From NCBI RefSeq assembly GCF_034190915.1, contig NW_026947486.1, positions 81,324,044-81,388,043 of the forward strand: DNA of 64,000 bases. The letters are read 5' to 3'. Under the pieces are notes generated by a model. That model searched no databases. It was not told the DNA's origin and worked only from the letters and a program-made list of their open reading frames with translations. Source of the DNA: Cavia porcellus. Its lineage: Eukaryota; Chordata; Mammalia; Rodentia; Caviidae. The translations under genes were made by a program, and so were the position numbers. Positions 33,106-44,568 of this stretch are shown here, one piece after another (positions within the stretch are counted from its first letter, which is position 1; each line of letters begins with the position of its first letter).

Positions 33106-36100
33106 GTGCCACCTCAGCGGCCGAGTGGGCCCACTGCAGTACACAAGATCTGGGCCTCGCGGGGGCCTACAATCACCACAGAGTCCACCTGCACCACGGT
33201 CAACGAGTCCACATGAGCCAGGGAGGAGACAATGACGGCCACGGGCCTCGAGAGAAGCAGCAGCCTGAGCAACTGCCGCTGGCCGAGCATGGTCCTTCGG
33301 AAGCCAGGCGTCCCCAGCAGAGGCGGCCCCGGCGGTCCCGCATCTGCTTCAAGCAGTGGGAGGTGAGAGAACTGGAAAGCCTGTTCCAATTCACTCAGTA
33401 CCCGGATGTGTTCGCAAGGTGAGCTGCTGCCTCGGGGAGCCCCTGGGCTTTAGGGAGGATGGGCTCTTTTCTGCTGCCTTTCTGTCTCTCTCGCTGCCCT
33501 CTTTCCCCTCTTGACCTGAGAGCACTTGGGCTCTTGTCTGTCTTTGGGCAGGGGTTGGATGGCACCTCCAGGGGACCACGGTCAGGATTTTACTGCGGTC
33601 TGGGGAATCCAGTCTGCTAACCGCTTGGGGGCTACTACTTTGTTTTGTTTGTGTTTTGCTGGTATGACATGCACCTACTAGGACTTTGCTCAAGAACTCC
33701 TCTGAGGTACAGATATTAGCACTGTTATGTTTTTCATCACCTTGCACTGAAATCCATCCATCTCCAGAAACCTCTTCATCTTGCAAAGTCAAACCATCCA
33801 CTTGAAACACCTCCCATTTCCCCAGTTACGATCCTCCTCATAGTCAGCGTCATTGTATAATTGTACTCTGTGAGAGGGAGTTGTCTATGAACGGGATCTA
33901 AGTGCAATTTCAGCCTGCCAGTGTTTTTGTGTCTGGATATTTCACTTCACGAATTCTCAAGGTGCTTTCCTGCTGCGGCATGCCGCAGAAGGGCCTTCCT
34001 TTTCAAAGCCGAGTAATATTCCCTTGAGTGGACACATCTTTGTTTCTCATTCATCTGTGGAGAGGTTGCCTTTGTGAATAGTGCGGTTATGAACTTCCTT
34101 GTCTAGTAGATGGGAAATTCAGAGTTCAGTTTTTTGGAGGCATCCTCAAAAATGGAATCACTGAATCATAGAATTCTGTGTTTCTGATTTGAGGTGTCAA
34201 GAGACAGTTAAAAGAGAGGCTGCAGCAGCTCACAGTCTTCTCTCAGTGACCAAGGCTCTGGATTCTCCCTGAGCTCAGCATGCTTGTCATTCCCCACGTT
34301 TGCTAGTGGTCCAGTTGATGGGGTGATGGCCCTCCCTGTGGCCTGGGTGCGCATTAGAGACTAATCATTTGGAGCCTGTTTCCTCCTGCTTTCTCCTCCT
34401 CTCCCTTGCTTCTTTGGAGAAATGTCTCACTGAGTCCTCGTTGATGCCCACACACGAAAGGTGTGAATTGCTTTTTGATTTGCGAGCAATATTTCTGTGT
34501 CTATCAGGCCTCTTTTAGAAATGCGTAATTATCCCATAAGGTCTGTCCTTTTTCAGCGTCTTGACTTGGTCTGTTGACTCAAAGAAATGTTTGTCTAGGG
34601 CATGGTGTATTTATTTTTGCAGTATTCCCTGAAGTAGTATTTGCATCTCTAAATAAAATTTATGTGGACTCTGGATCAATAGCATGACAGTGTCATTCTA
34701 TAGGCTTCCCATATTTAATTTTCCACTATTTTTTCATTTTGAATGATTGCATTCCTTTTTATTTTTTAAAATGATGCACTACATTAGCTCTGAATTGTTA
34801 GGGCCACCATGTAATTGGTGAGGAGGTGAACACATTTGTAAAGAGTGATCTTTGATTTTGAGATGGATAAAAGTATACTTGGGTCACCGTGAGGTGTGCT
34901 GCCAAACTTAAGAAGCAGTGCAGAGTGTGTATATGATGCTTCATTCACACAGAACGCTGAATCATTTATCCTCCACATGAAATAAAGTAGATTTGTAATT
35001 TTCTGTCCATAGACTGGAGCTGGCAAGAGAGCTGAGCCTGCCTGAATCCAGAGTGAAGGTCAGTACATCCCAGAAACGACATTCAGCAGGGCAGTCTGCA
35101 TGGTGCTTCAGGACATGGCTTTTCCTGGGTGTTGTGAATCTGGTGTCTTTTTAGTCTTCGTTACCCTGACGAGCAAGATTTGGTCTTAGGAACATTCACA
35201 GGTAAAAAAGAGAACAGTAAACCTAGGCATATAGTTGCTTTTAATTACCAGAGGGCATAAGATTTGATCAAGGAAGACAAAAGAAAACAAAAGATCAAAC
35301 TTTTTCCGCTATTCTAGGTGTAAAATTAATTTTATATAAGTTTATATAATACAGAGAGCTATAATTATAAATCCATAATAGCACTAGCACATTTCATATA
35401 TATCCACTAAGTTAATATCTGTGCTTTGTGGAGGTGTAGTCACCTAGGCTGCACTTCTTTGCACACTCATGTGTGGACTCAGTGTCTCTTTGAAAGTATG
35501 CAAATGTGTGCATGTAGAGGCTAGGTTAAGAAGGGGCTAATTCTGTGTGTCCAATCTTTGCAGCCTGAATTTACCAAAACCTGGTACGTGGTCTCCCATC
35601 TCCTCTGCAAGGTGATGGAATTATTAGGAAGCCAGGCCCCCGAAACAGACCTGATGTCACCTCACCTGTGACAGTGTGCTGTGTACCATGCTGTTTAGAT
35701 GCACATGTCACCACTGACCACTGTTAGAGCTCTCCACATCAGCCCTGCTGCTGTGGCTTCTAAATACAATGTGCTGAATGTCAGTAAGTCCACGTGAGCC
35801 TGGGAGATAAGGCCCTTTGCGTCATTAATGTTTGCAGTGTGGGATCTTCAGAAATGGTTAAGTCCTTCGGAAAGCTCGAGAATTGGGCATTTGCAAGGCA
35901 TTGCAGAGCCCAGAGATATGTGCCACAGATCTTGGTCTCCCTGCAGAGGAATGGGTAGCAGAGGTTTAGAGGGGAGCAGTTGTGTGACTCCCTCCACTGG
36001 TCACTGCATGGTGGGGGCCCTCTTCCTGGAGAGCACTTCCCCTTTTGTGTCTTGGGAAGGAGGCCGGGCTGTGGGTGCCCGGGTGGAGCAACAAGAGCAG

Positions 36101-36325
36101 AGCTGCTGCTGTGCAAATAAAATGGCAGAGGTGTGTGAGGTTCCATGAGGAGCCTTCATTGTGACAGCGACTCTTCTGTGCACTAACCCAGGGCCTCTTG
36201 TCTCCTGAGTGCAGAATTGGTTCAAGAATCGGAGGGCCAAGCTTAGGAAACTTCAGCGGGAAGCCGTGCTCAGCGATGCCCCACCTGCTGTCCAGCACCA
36301 GGGGAACGTCCAGGACCAGCAGTAG
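33075..36325 (+). CDS. Rhox: Rhox-type homeodomain protein, gene C (type-2, N-terminus disturbed)
   Basis: Exons 33075-33418, 35013-35058 (46 nt) and 36215-36325 join in frame to 166 residues with the homeodomain at about 85-144. F8, L16, F20, W48, N51 and R53 are kept; position 47 is Asn and 50 is Lys. The YPDV motif recalls RHOXF2-like proteins. The usual start at 33022 is out of frame, and an in-frame TGA at 33045 blocks extension, so I chose the first in-frame ATG (33075), which has a weak context. The tail stops at TAG after DQQ, eight residues short of the related exon in copy A. The acidic run of type-1 copies is missing. Introns are shorter than in B and D (about 1.6 and 1.2 kb). It may be a working short form, a pseudogene, or carry a sequencing error near 33045-33063. 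Confidence 0.7.
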
Positions 36326-36446
36326 CGCTCGCCTGTTCCCCTTCTGTGAGACCACAGGGCACGTGGGTTTTGCTCTTGGCACTAAGTCTGGGCTGTGTGT
36401 GGTGCCTGTGCCAATTTGAGGTTTTGTTCGCAGCACTTACGTTGTC

Positions 36447-36452
36447 AATAAA
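36447..36452 (+). terminator. Polyadenylation signal of gene C
   Basis: AATAAA about 120 bases after the TAG, collinear with the signal at 9325. Confidence 0.75.
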
Positions 36453-38190
36453 GTAATGAATTTTCAGTTCGTTTCTTTTTCTGGCAACTGTGGGGATAGT
36501 GGAATATAAACATTAGTTGACCTGGGAATGTCATTTCAACAAGTGATGATGAAAGCACTCACCTGAGTAAAGTGACCTAGCAAAGCAGTATTCTAAGTGC
36601 CATGGAAAGTTTTTAATGATCCGTATTTTATACATAATTTTCTGTACCCTGAAAACTGTCCATGATTTCCTCAGCAGTGTGCTGGCATTTGGGAAACGTC
36701 AGCTCTGTGCAACGTTGCACTGTGTGTAAAAGTGGCCGCAGCAGGTCCCTGGAGAGAAAACAACAGGTATAGTCAGGGCTGGGACTCACCCAGGCTGAGG
36801 AGTTCCGTGGCAACCCCGGACTCTGACAGCAGCTCCCCAAGAGGTGACTTCCTGGTCAGTGCAAAGGAGGCAGATGCGTGGCCATGTCCTGTGCTTCCAG
36901 TCCTGCTTGGAGACCTCCATGTTGGTGAGTGAATGGGGATCCAGGGGCAGTTGTGGAAAAGAGGTCCTGCTGCTTCCAGAGAACCACATGACTCAATCCC
37001 ACAGAGGCAAGAGAGGCCACTGTGCCTATTTGTCCTATTGCCAAGCGAGGGGCTCAATCCTCACAGCTTCCCCAGCTGGGAAGCTGAGTCTCTGTCCTTC
37101 CCCTGCCCTGGCTCAGTTGTAACACTCCTGTGCGGTCAGCAGGGGGCGCTAAAGCATACCTCAGCAGGGAGGGACTTCCCCTCATCTCTGTGTTCACTCT
37201 CCTTTTCATTCTTCCTTCACTCAGAGCTCAGCAGTGGCAGAGCTCAGCTGTTCAAGTCCCGTGACCCTGGAAAGCATTTAGATTTCCCTCTGCAGTCTTC
37301 GACGTTTAGGGATGATTCAGTTTACAAAACTGATCATTTATTTCTAAACTATGTGAAGAGAAATTCTTTAGTGGACTTCATATAGTCATTAGTTCATACT
37401 ATCCACAGTGATGATACACCTATACCCATTTACTTATGTATTTATTTTGTGTGTTTGAGGCTTGATTTCCCTGTATAGTTCAAGCTGGCCTTGATCAAAT
37501 TTTGTAGCCCAAACGGCCTCAATGTCACAGTGACTTTCCTTCCTCAGTCTCTCCTGTACTGGGCATACAGACATGCTCCAATGTCATGTCCATTTATACC
37601 TAAAGATGGACAAACACACCGTCTTTGCTTCTAAAATATTGGTCACAAACCAGTAATAGAAACGTCCCTGTGTGATATCCATATCTGTGTGTTTAGCGTG
37701 TAAATATGTTTCAGAACCTATCACCATAAAACACTCCTTGTCATTAATCCCCATCAGTGCACCCCTCCCTGCATTGTATGCAGTTGTATCATCATTCTTG
37801 CTGCTTTCTGTAGCATTTCTGACAGTCGTATTTGGGGTGTGTAGTTGTGTATTTGTGGCAGCCTGGAGGACTTGAATGCATTCCATCACCATGCTGACTT
37901 TGAGGACAGGGCAGGAGCCACTTTGTGGTGATAGATGTGGTGACTGATTTGGAAGAGGACACACTATAGGTTCTTACTTGAAGGGAATTCTGCATGTATT
38001 GGATCAACAAGGGGTAAACAAGGTATCTGGTAATCTACAACTTCAGACAGAAAGTCACATTTTCAAAATGCTTAAAGACATCTGATCTCTTCAAACATGC
38101 TTAGCCTTTGCTTGTTGGCAGTGTCTCTTTTACAGCAAGAGCTATGTTTTAAAAAGGCAAACATTCACTATAGCTGGAGGCCATTCTGTT
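36453..38190 (+). repeat. 3' flank of gene C, partly shared with 9350-10640
   Basis: To about 37410 it follows the flank of copy A, except for the 345-bp insertion there. After 37410 it is unique in the window: a degenerate antisense B1-like SINE (about 37440-37590), then sequence in which I see nothing recognisable. Confidence 0.65.
37137..37150 (+). promoter_or_regulatory. CTCF-like motif, 3' edge of unit C
   Basis: cagcagggggcgct, identical over 14 bases to the sites at 26982 and 58350. Confidence 0.6.
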
Positions 38191-41060
38191 ATGTGTCTAC
38201 CTATCTATTTATTTTTTTAAATTTTTATTTAAAGAAAGACTAAACCAAACAAAATAGGTAGAAATAATACATATGTTCAGAGAAAAAAAATAAGCAGTAA
38301 GAAATCACTAGTTGATGTTCACATATTGTCATTTTACAGATAGTTGTTTAAGGTACAAAAATGGAGCATGTAAAGTGGGAATTCAGTGAGACTGCAAACA
38401 GTTCTGTTCAAATGTCCAACAAAAACTTAGTAACATGGTTGTCAATCCTATACACTTAAACATACATGCAGTTATCCATATCTTCATTTATGTTTAGATG
38501 AAACAAACTAAAGCAGGCTAAAATCACTCGGAACAAAGAATAATAGTATTGCTGGATTTCACATCATGACATTCCATGTTCAGCACTGGGTGATGTAGTT
38601 TCTTTTTTTTACTTTAATTTAAAGAGAGACTAAACAAAACAGAAAACGGATAGAAATAATACAAAATTTCAAAGAAAAAATAAACAGTAAGAAATCACAA
38701 GTTGATGATTATAGATTGTCTTCTTACAAATAGTTATTTAAGATACTAAAGTGGAATATAAAAAGTGGGGATTCAAACAATGAGATTGCAACCAGTTCTG
38801 TTCAACTATCCAATAAAAACTCAGAAATATGATTATCAAACCTATACACTTAAACATACATGCAGTTATCCATATCTTCAATTATGTTGAGATTGAATAA
38901 ACCCAAGCAGGCTAATATCACTCTGAACAAAAAATAATACTATTGCTGGGTTTCACATTATGACACTCCAGGATCAGCGCTGGGTATTTTAGTGTCTCTC
39001 TTTCTTCAAATCTGTTCATTTCATCATGTGTTATAAGATCAGTTCTCATAAACTGTTTATAAATTCTACACATCCTTTCTATATTAGAGGGAGAAACAAA
39101 ACAAAGCAAGGCAAAACAAAACATATTCCTATATACACATGAAGTAAACATATAAGACCATTGTACAAAGAATTCTATCATGGTTCCTGTGTTGTCTCTT
39201 GTTATCTCCAATAGAATTAACTATATCATCAGACATAATATAATTGAATATGTCAGTACATAACAGTATTAATAAAAACACAATTTTATATATAGTATCG
39301 AACTTCAAAATCCAGCAGTTATGAAACCAGAATGTGTATTGTACAGTCTTGTCATCTTCAGTGTAGTTGCCTATACTCTCAGACTTGATACTATCAGTCA
39401 TATCAGTTTTGAATAAAATCTTCTCTGCCTCATTTTATGTTATGCTCTTTTTTTGCCATCAGTTGCCTGCTTATCTTCTTCATTCAGTTTTCTGCTCCAT
39501 TCATTGAGGCCTCTCTGCCACTGTTCCTGGAATCCTAGTATTATTCTCTCTCTCTCTGGAATGCCCTGCAATATTCTCTGTAGAGCTGGATTGGTGGCTG
39601 CAAATTTCCCAAATTCCTCTTTGTCTTGGAAGCATCTTGTATCTCCATTAATTTCTAGAGACAGTTTATCAGGGTATATCAATCTGGGCTGGAGGTTATT
39701 TTCTTTCAGCGCTTGGAATATTTTGCTCCAGGCTCTTCTTGACTTGATGGTTTGTGTTGAAAAGTCTGCTGTTGTACTTACGGGCCTTCCTCTATAGGTT
39801 ATCTGTTTCTTTAACAGCTTTTAATATTTTGTTCTTATATTAAATTTATAGGATCTTGATTATTATATGCCTGGGTGTAGCTCTGTTTTGGTTGTAGGTG
39901 GCTGGAGTTCTGTATGCCTCATATATCAGAATATCATTTCCTTTTCCTATGTTTGGGAAGTTTTTCTTAATTATATCTGTGAATAAATTTGTAATTCATT
40001 TGTTTATAGCCTAGCTTCTTCACTGACATTCTTTATTCTCAAGTTATAGATCCTTTTGTTGTCTTCTAGCCTTTGTATTTTTACTACTTGTTTCCTTGTT
40101 ATTTTTAAAAAGTTTTCCCTTTGATATGACCACATTGCAAAATTGTCCTCCAGTTTGGATAATTTATCCTTAGTTTCTTTCAAGCTGATTTGCTATCTTT
40201 CCATAGAGTTTTTAATTTCCTTGTGATCTCTTTGAATCTGCTTCGTGTGTTCTATACTTTTTTATATTCTTCATCAAGTGGTTTTCTCGTTAGGGTTTCT
40301 CCCTTCCTCCTAGAGTGTCTGCTGGAGGGGTACTTAGCATCTCTTTTATTAATATTCTTATATTTTGCTTTATTTGGCTAAATATTTCACTTTTGAACTC
40401 CTCTATGAGGTCCCAAATATATCTCTTTATGTACACTGGTGCTGTGTCTGATATTGCTTGTTTCTGTTCTCATTCTCCTTTGTATTTACCTGTCCTGGGT
40501 CAATGTTCTCAGGGTTGGGACTTGGGACTTTTTGTTGTTGCTTCCTCTTCCCATCTTTTTTGCTTCTTCAAGGAGGCCCCAGTTTCTTTCTTTGTTGGTT
40601 AGAATTCTTCTGAAGTACGCTGGCCAGATGACCTTCACACTGCCGTGTGCTAGTGAGCTGCAGACAGGGACAGTGCATGCTGGCCCCTCCCCTGCAGATC
40701 AGTCAAGCTGCTGTGGCCAGCATTGTATTACTTTGCTCTGCCTCCCCTCCGACACTCACAGAATCAGCAGTGGCAGTGGACTTTGTACCGCCTGCCTTCT
40801 GGATTGGGGACAGAGGTGGGGCAGGAGTGCGGGAAGCTGGTGGGTGCCAAGTGACTCCCTTCCTCCAGCCTCTGGCAGACCAGGGCGACAGATGTTGCAG
40901 GCTGCCCTGAGGCGCTGAAGGCAGTGGCACAGGGATCAGTCAACCTGCTACAGCTTGCACTGTATTTCTTTGCACCACCTCCTCTCCCATTCAGTGAAGC
41001 TGCTGTGGCCTGCACTGTCAAAGTTCAATCTATGTATATATGTTTCTATGTTTTTTCTTA
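38190..41060 (-). mobile_element. L1/HAL1-like LINE, degenerate
   Basis: On the minus strand a GC-rich 5' part (about 41060-40620) is followed by a decayed ORF1-like region and an AT-rich 3' part. The C-terminal ORF1 domain is readable at about 39785-39440 (ADFSTQTIKSRRAWSKIF, then LIYPDKLSLEING and ATNPALQRIL), matching the known L1 ORF1p C-terminal pattern. At least one in-frame stop precedes it. No reverse-transcriptase region follows; the sequence goes straight to A-rich 3' sequence, as in HAL1 elements, which lack ORF2. Outer limits are approximate. Confidence 0.75.
38213..38996 (-). repeat. Tandem duplication of about 390 bp within the LINE 3' part
   Basis: Two head-to-tail copies, about 38213-38602 and 38603-38996, share blocks such as 'taaacatacatgcagttatc' and run collinearly with moderate divergence. 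Confidence 0.85.
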
Positions 41061-42667
41061 GCAATTTGTAGAGGGCTTTCAAGATTTGCTTTTCCCCTCC
41101 TGTGGAATCTTACAGAGGAGGCTGCCTGCACTGTAGGGGTAGACTGAGGCACCATGGTGTGGCTAGTGCAATGTCTCCAGAGCCCATCTCAGTGGCAGGA
41201 TTGTCCAGCTGTTTCCAATCAGCCTGCTCCCATTTGTGCTTCAGGGTTTTGCTTTCACTCTAGAACATATTTCATGAGTCAGTAATACAAACCCATATAT
41301 CTCTGCAGGGACCCCCAGTTCCCCCAGAGCCCCAGTGGGCCAGAGAGCCTAAAGGGAAAGCGAGTGTAGACAGCAGAGGGCTGAAGTGGGAGGGAAAATC
41401 TGGCAGGCAGAGAGGAAGGGGTGGAGGAGGGAGGCCGTGCATGGCCCACATTAAAGGAGACAAAGCAAGTGATGACGGGGTTGAAGACGGTCATAGGAGG
41501 AAGGAGAGGCACAGCTAGTGAGAAGGGAGAGATCCTTGAGTGGCCAGTTTAGGGGGACCTTGTGATTGCCAGAGAGGCCAATGATGAATATCCAAGTTAT
41601 CATTGGGAAAATCCTGCCCCAAAGAAGGAGGCAGAGAGAGGTGGCCGAACACAGTCAGGAGCAGTCCAAGAAAGGGGTACAGTCAGCTGAGAAGTTTCTA
41701 TGTGTGGGAGAGGATCACATAGAAGAGTATGGGCCCACCAAACCAAGGGAAACCATTTCCATCCCAACGAGTTTCCAGACAGATGGCCAGGAAGAGGAAT
41801 TCTTGGCTAGGAGACACCTTTCAAAGGAGTCCTGGGACACCAGCCCAGCTTCAGAGGCTGTGCTGGAAATCATAGTGGTGGGGTCCAGTCTGCTGCTCAA
41901 GTCTGTCTAGAGCAATGCCTCACCCCTCTGGTGTGTCCGTGGATCTCAAATCCGTGGGTCAGACGGGAAGGAAAGCATACACGTGTGTATGCTGGAAGTC
42001 CTGGGTGAGAGATCCTGCAGTCTCCTGATGAATCTTATATTGTTCAACTGACAGCACCAAAAACTGGTAAAGACAAAAGATTTTCACTGACTTGGTGGCA
42101 CACACAGTGGGAGGCTGAGGCCGGATTGCAAGTTTGAAGACACCCTGCACCATTTAGCAATTTGGCGACATGGTGTCTCAAAATTAAAAATTAAATATGG
42201 GTTGGGGACATAGCTCACTGTGAAGGTACATGTTCAATCAGCTGTACTGTAAATATAAATACAAATACAAATATAAATATAAATGTGTGTGTGTGTGAGT
42301 GTGTGTGCCTCAAGGTATTGAAATGAATTAAGAGAAATAACCAGGATAATTGAAGACTCTGGGTAAACCAAGCCAATAGGATCCTTGGCCAAGCTGGAGC
42401 AGCATGATGACACATGCCCTGGGGATGGGAAAGGAGCAGGGTCCTGATCAGATACTCAGGGGATGAGGGATGTGAGTGGTTAAACAGACTGAGCTGCAGT
42501 TTTGCTAAGATGGGACCATGCAGAAGCACAGTGACAAAGGCACACACTCAGGTCCAGCTGCAAAAGAGCTCGGAGGACTTTTAGTGTTTGGTCAAGGACA
42601 GAATGTTTATCATCACTGGAAATCTGGCATGTAGAAAAGGACCCTTGTCTCTTCTGTGTGCTCTGCC
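41060..42667. other. Unique spacer between the LINE and unit D
   Basis: No recognised gene. An open frame from ATG 41581 to 41910 (109 codons, start MMNIQVIIGK) is unrecognised, polar and Glu/Ser-rich, and has no second copy in the window. A sense B1/ID-like composite lies at about 42070-42240, followed by an A/T-rich simple repeat and a TG repeat (42251-42307). Confidence 0.5.
42070..42307 (+). mobile_element. B1/ID-like composite SINE with simple-repeat tail
   Basis: Carries 'gtgggaggctgaggccggat' followed by a tRNA-type piece ('gttggggacatagctcac'), then (aaatat)n and (tg)n. Confidence 0.6.
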
Positions 42668-44090
42668 TAGGAAGACATGAACCCATTTTTACTAAAGATT
42701 GAAATTTTAAAAAATTTCGATGAAGTTCATATATTGCACCTAGAAAAATTCACGGTCAAGAATGTGAAGAGAAATTGTTAGTAAGTTCTGTGTCTATGGC
42801 TGTTCATAAATGTCACACTAGTTTCCAAGGTGTAAGAACATGTTTGGGAGGTGTCCCATGCTTGTAATTTGAGAGGACGGGAGGCTGAAGCAAGAGGATA
42901 GAACGTTGGGGTCCTGCCTGTGCTGTGTAGAGAATTTAAGTTCCTCCAGGATTACAGAGTGAAGCGTGTCTCAAAAACTAATATTAAAAAGTAAACGAAG
43001 GCTTTGAGTGTTTTAAGGTGGAACTGGGAAGGCTCACCCTCCTAAAGGGTCTCACTGGGCAACATGCAAGCCTGGCTCTGTCCCGGAGGGTACCTGGGAG
43101 CATATGCATTGCAAAATAGCCAGTGGTTTTAAAGGATCACTTCCACAGAGGAGCACAACCACAGCTCACCGGATGCATCATGTGGTTTGTTTGACACTTT
43201 TCAGCTGTCAGAATTCAAGGGGTTCACACCAAGACAGTGCCTTAGCAGGGAAGGCCCAGCACCCTGTGTGTATCTGCATCACCAGGAAGAGGCCAGAGCG
43301 CAGGCCAAAAAACTCTGGCTGATGACTGGCAGATTGCTGGAACAGAAGCTGTCTGGGCATCAGGATGGAAGCTGGTGCATTTCCACTTGTATGACCAAGA
43401 GTCCAGGAATGTCCTTGATCTCTGGGCCCACACTGCTACCCTGGTGATATCACAGTTACTGAAGGCCTCCTGTGCATGGGCCATGTGGCTCCACAAGCTA
43501 ATCACACAAGAGGCCATCAGGCTCCCCAGGCTTTGCAGTCCCTGTTCCTGCTGCTGATATCATGGGCTACCAGTGACATTCCTGAGCTAACAGAGTGTTC
43601 CTTTAGTGTCAGCACCCTGGACAGTGCTCCCTGGAAAGCCTTCACTCTTTCCCAGGACAGAGCCCTCTGGCCAATACCCTTGTATTCTCTGGCTGTGCTG
43701 TTGCTGGAAGTAATTACAGCAACAGAGGGCGCACTTCCAGGGACACAGCATGGTGCTCCAAGTCTATTAGACCTTCGCAGCTACAGGAACTAATTTCAAG
43801 GAGTCCAGTGTCATTTCCAGACATAATATGCACTGTTTTTGGTGGTATCAGGATGGACAATGGAGCTTGAAAAGCTCTGGCTTCAGGCAGGCTGTGATTG
43901 GTGCTGTCGTCTACTGAGCTGGCTCAGAGTCAGCACATGGGGAGTTGTCAGCTTTTGAGTGTTTCCAGTTATCTAGCAGTTATGCACATGTAATACTCAA
44001 TACATTTCGAGGTGGAGGATGTGTGGGACATTTCGAGATGGAGGTACTTAGACCAAGATACTGAGAAGGTTTTAGGATGCTAAGATACTC
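42668..44090 (+). repeat. Upstream block of unit D, copy of 1-1430
   Basis: Starts abruptly next to unique sequence, giving a duplication boundary close to 42667. No gene supported. Confidence 0.75.
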
Positions 44091-44279
44091 ACAGGCAGCA
44101 TGGAGTGAGTGCTGGATGCAGTCTCCCAGCATTCACAGAGGAGATGTGGTGTCAGTGTGAATTCTTACCCCTCCCCTTCACTTCCTAATCAGCTTACAGG
44201 GCCACCCAGTCCCTTACTCAAGTGCCTCTGGGATGCATACAGTGCACTCAGCTAGCTCAGGAGCTAGCTGCGTGCTTCT

Positions 44280-44568
44280 CGTGCACATGACCAATAACAG
44301 TGCTTTTTTTCCATCGCTGGGCGCCTTTTCTGGCCACTCCCTTTCAGTATTGCTACTCTGTGACAGCACACAGTGAGGCGTGGCAGTAACCAGTCAGCTA
44401 CTAGCTGACTTCATGAGAACTCGTGCTGCGTGCAGACGGCCAAATGCCTAGCAACAGCCCTGTAACCAATGGCAAGCTCAAGCTCCACCCCTTTGCCAGG
44501 ACGCCGTTCCCAAGAGTCACTGCTTTGAACCACGTTTGCAGGGGAGGAGGCCTCGTGACTTTCGGCGA
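44280..44568 (+). promoter_or_regulatory. Promoter-proximal region of gene D
   Basis: CCAAT boxes near 44290 and at 44466-44470, with a CACCC stretch after the latter as in gene B. The 13-nt element of B and C appears altered here (GTTCCCAAGAGTC, 44506-44518). Confidence 0.45.

Noticed and set aside
39440..39682. Functional small protein gene on the minus strand
   Set aside because: It is the C-terminal part of a decayed LINE ORF1, continuous upstream with more ORF1-like sequence and stops.
44536..44568. Upstream extension of gene D frame
   Set aside because: It would need a TTG start. The ATG at 44569 matches the start used in B and A and has a good context.
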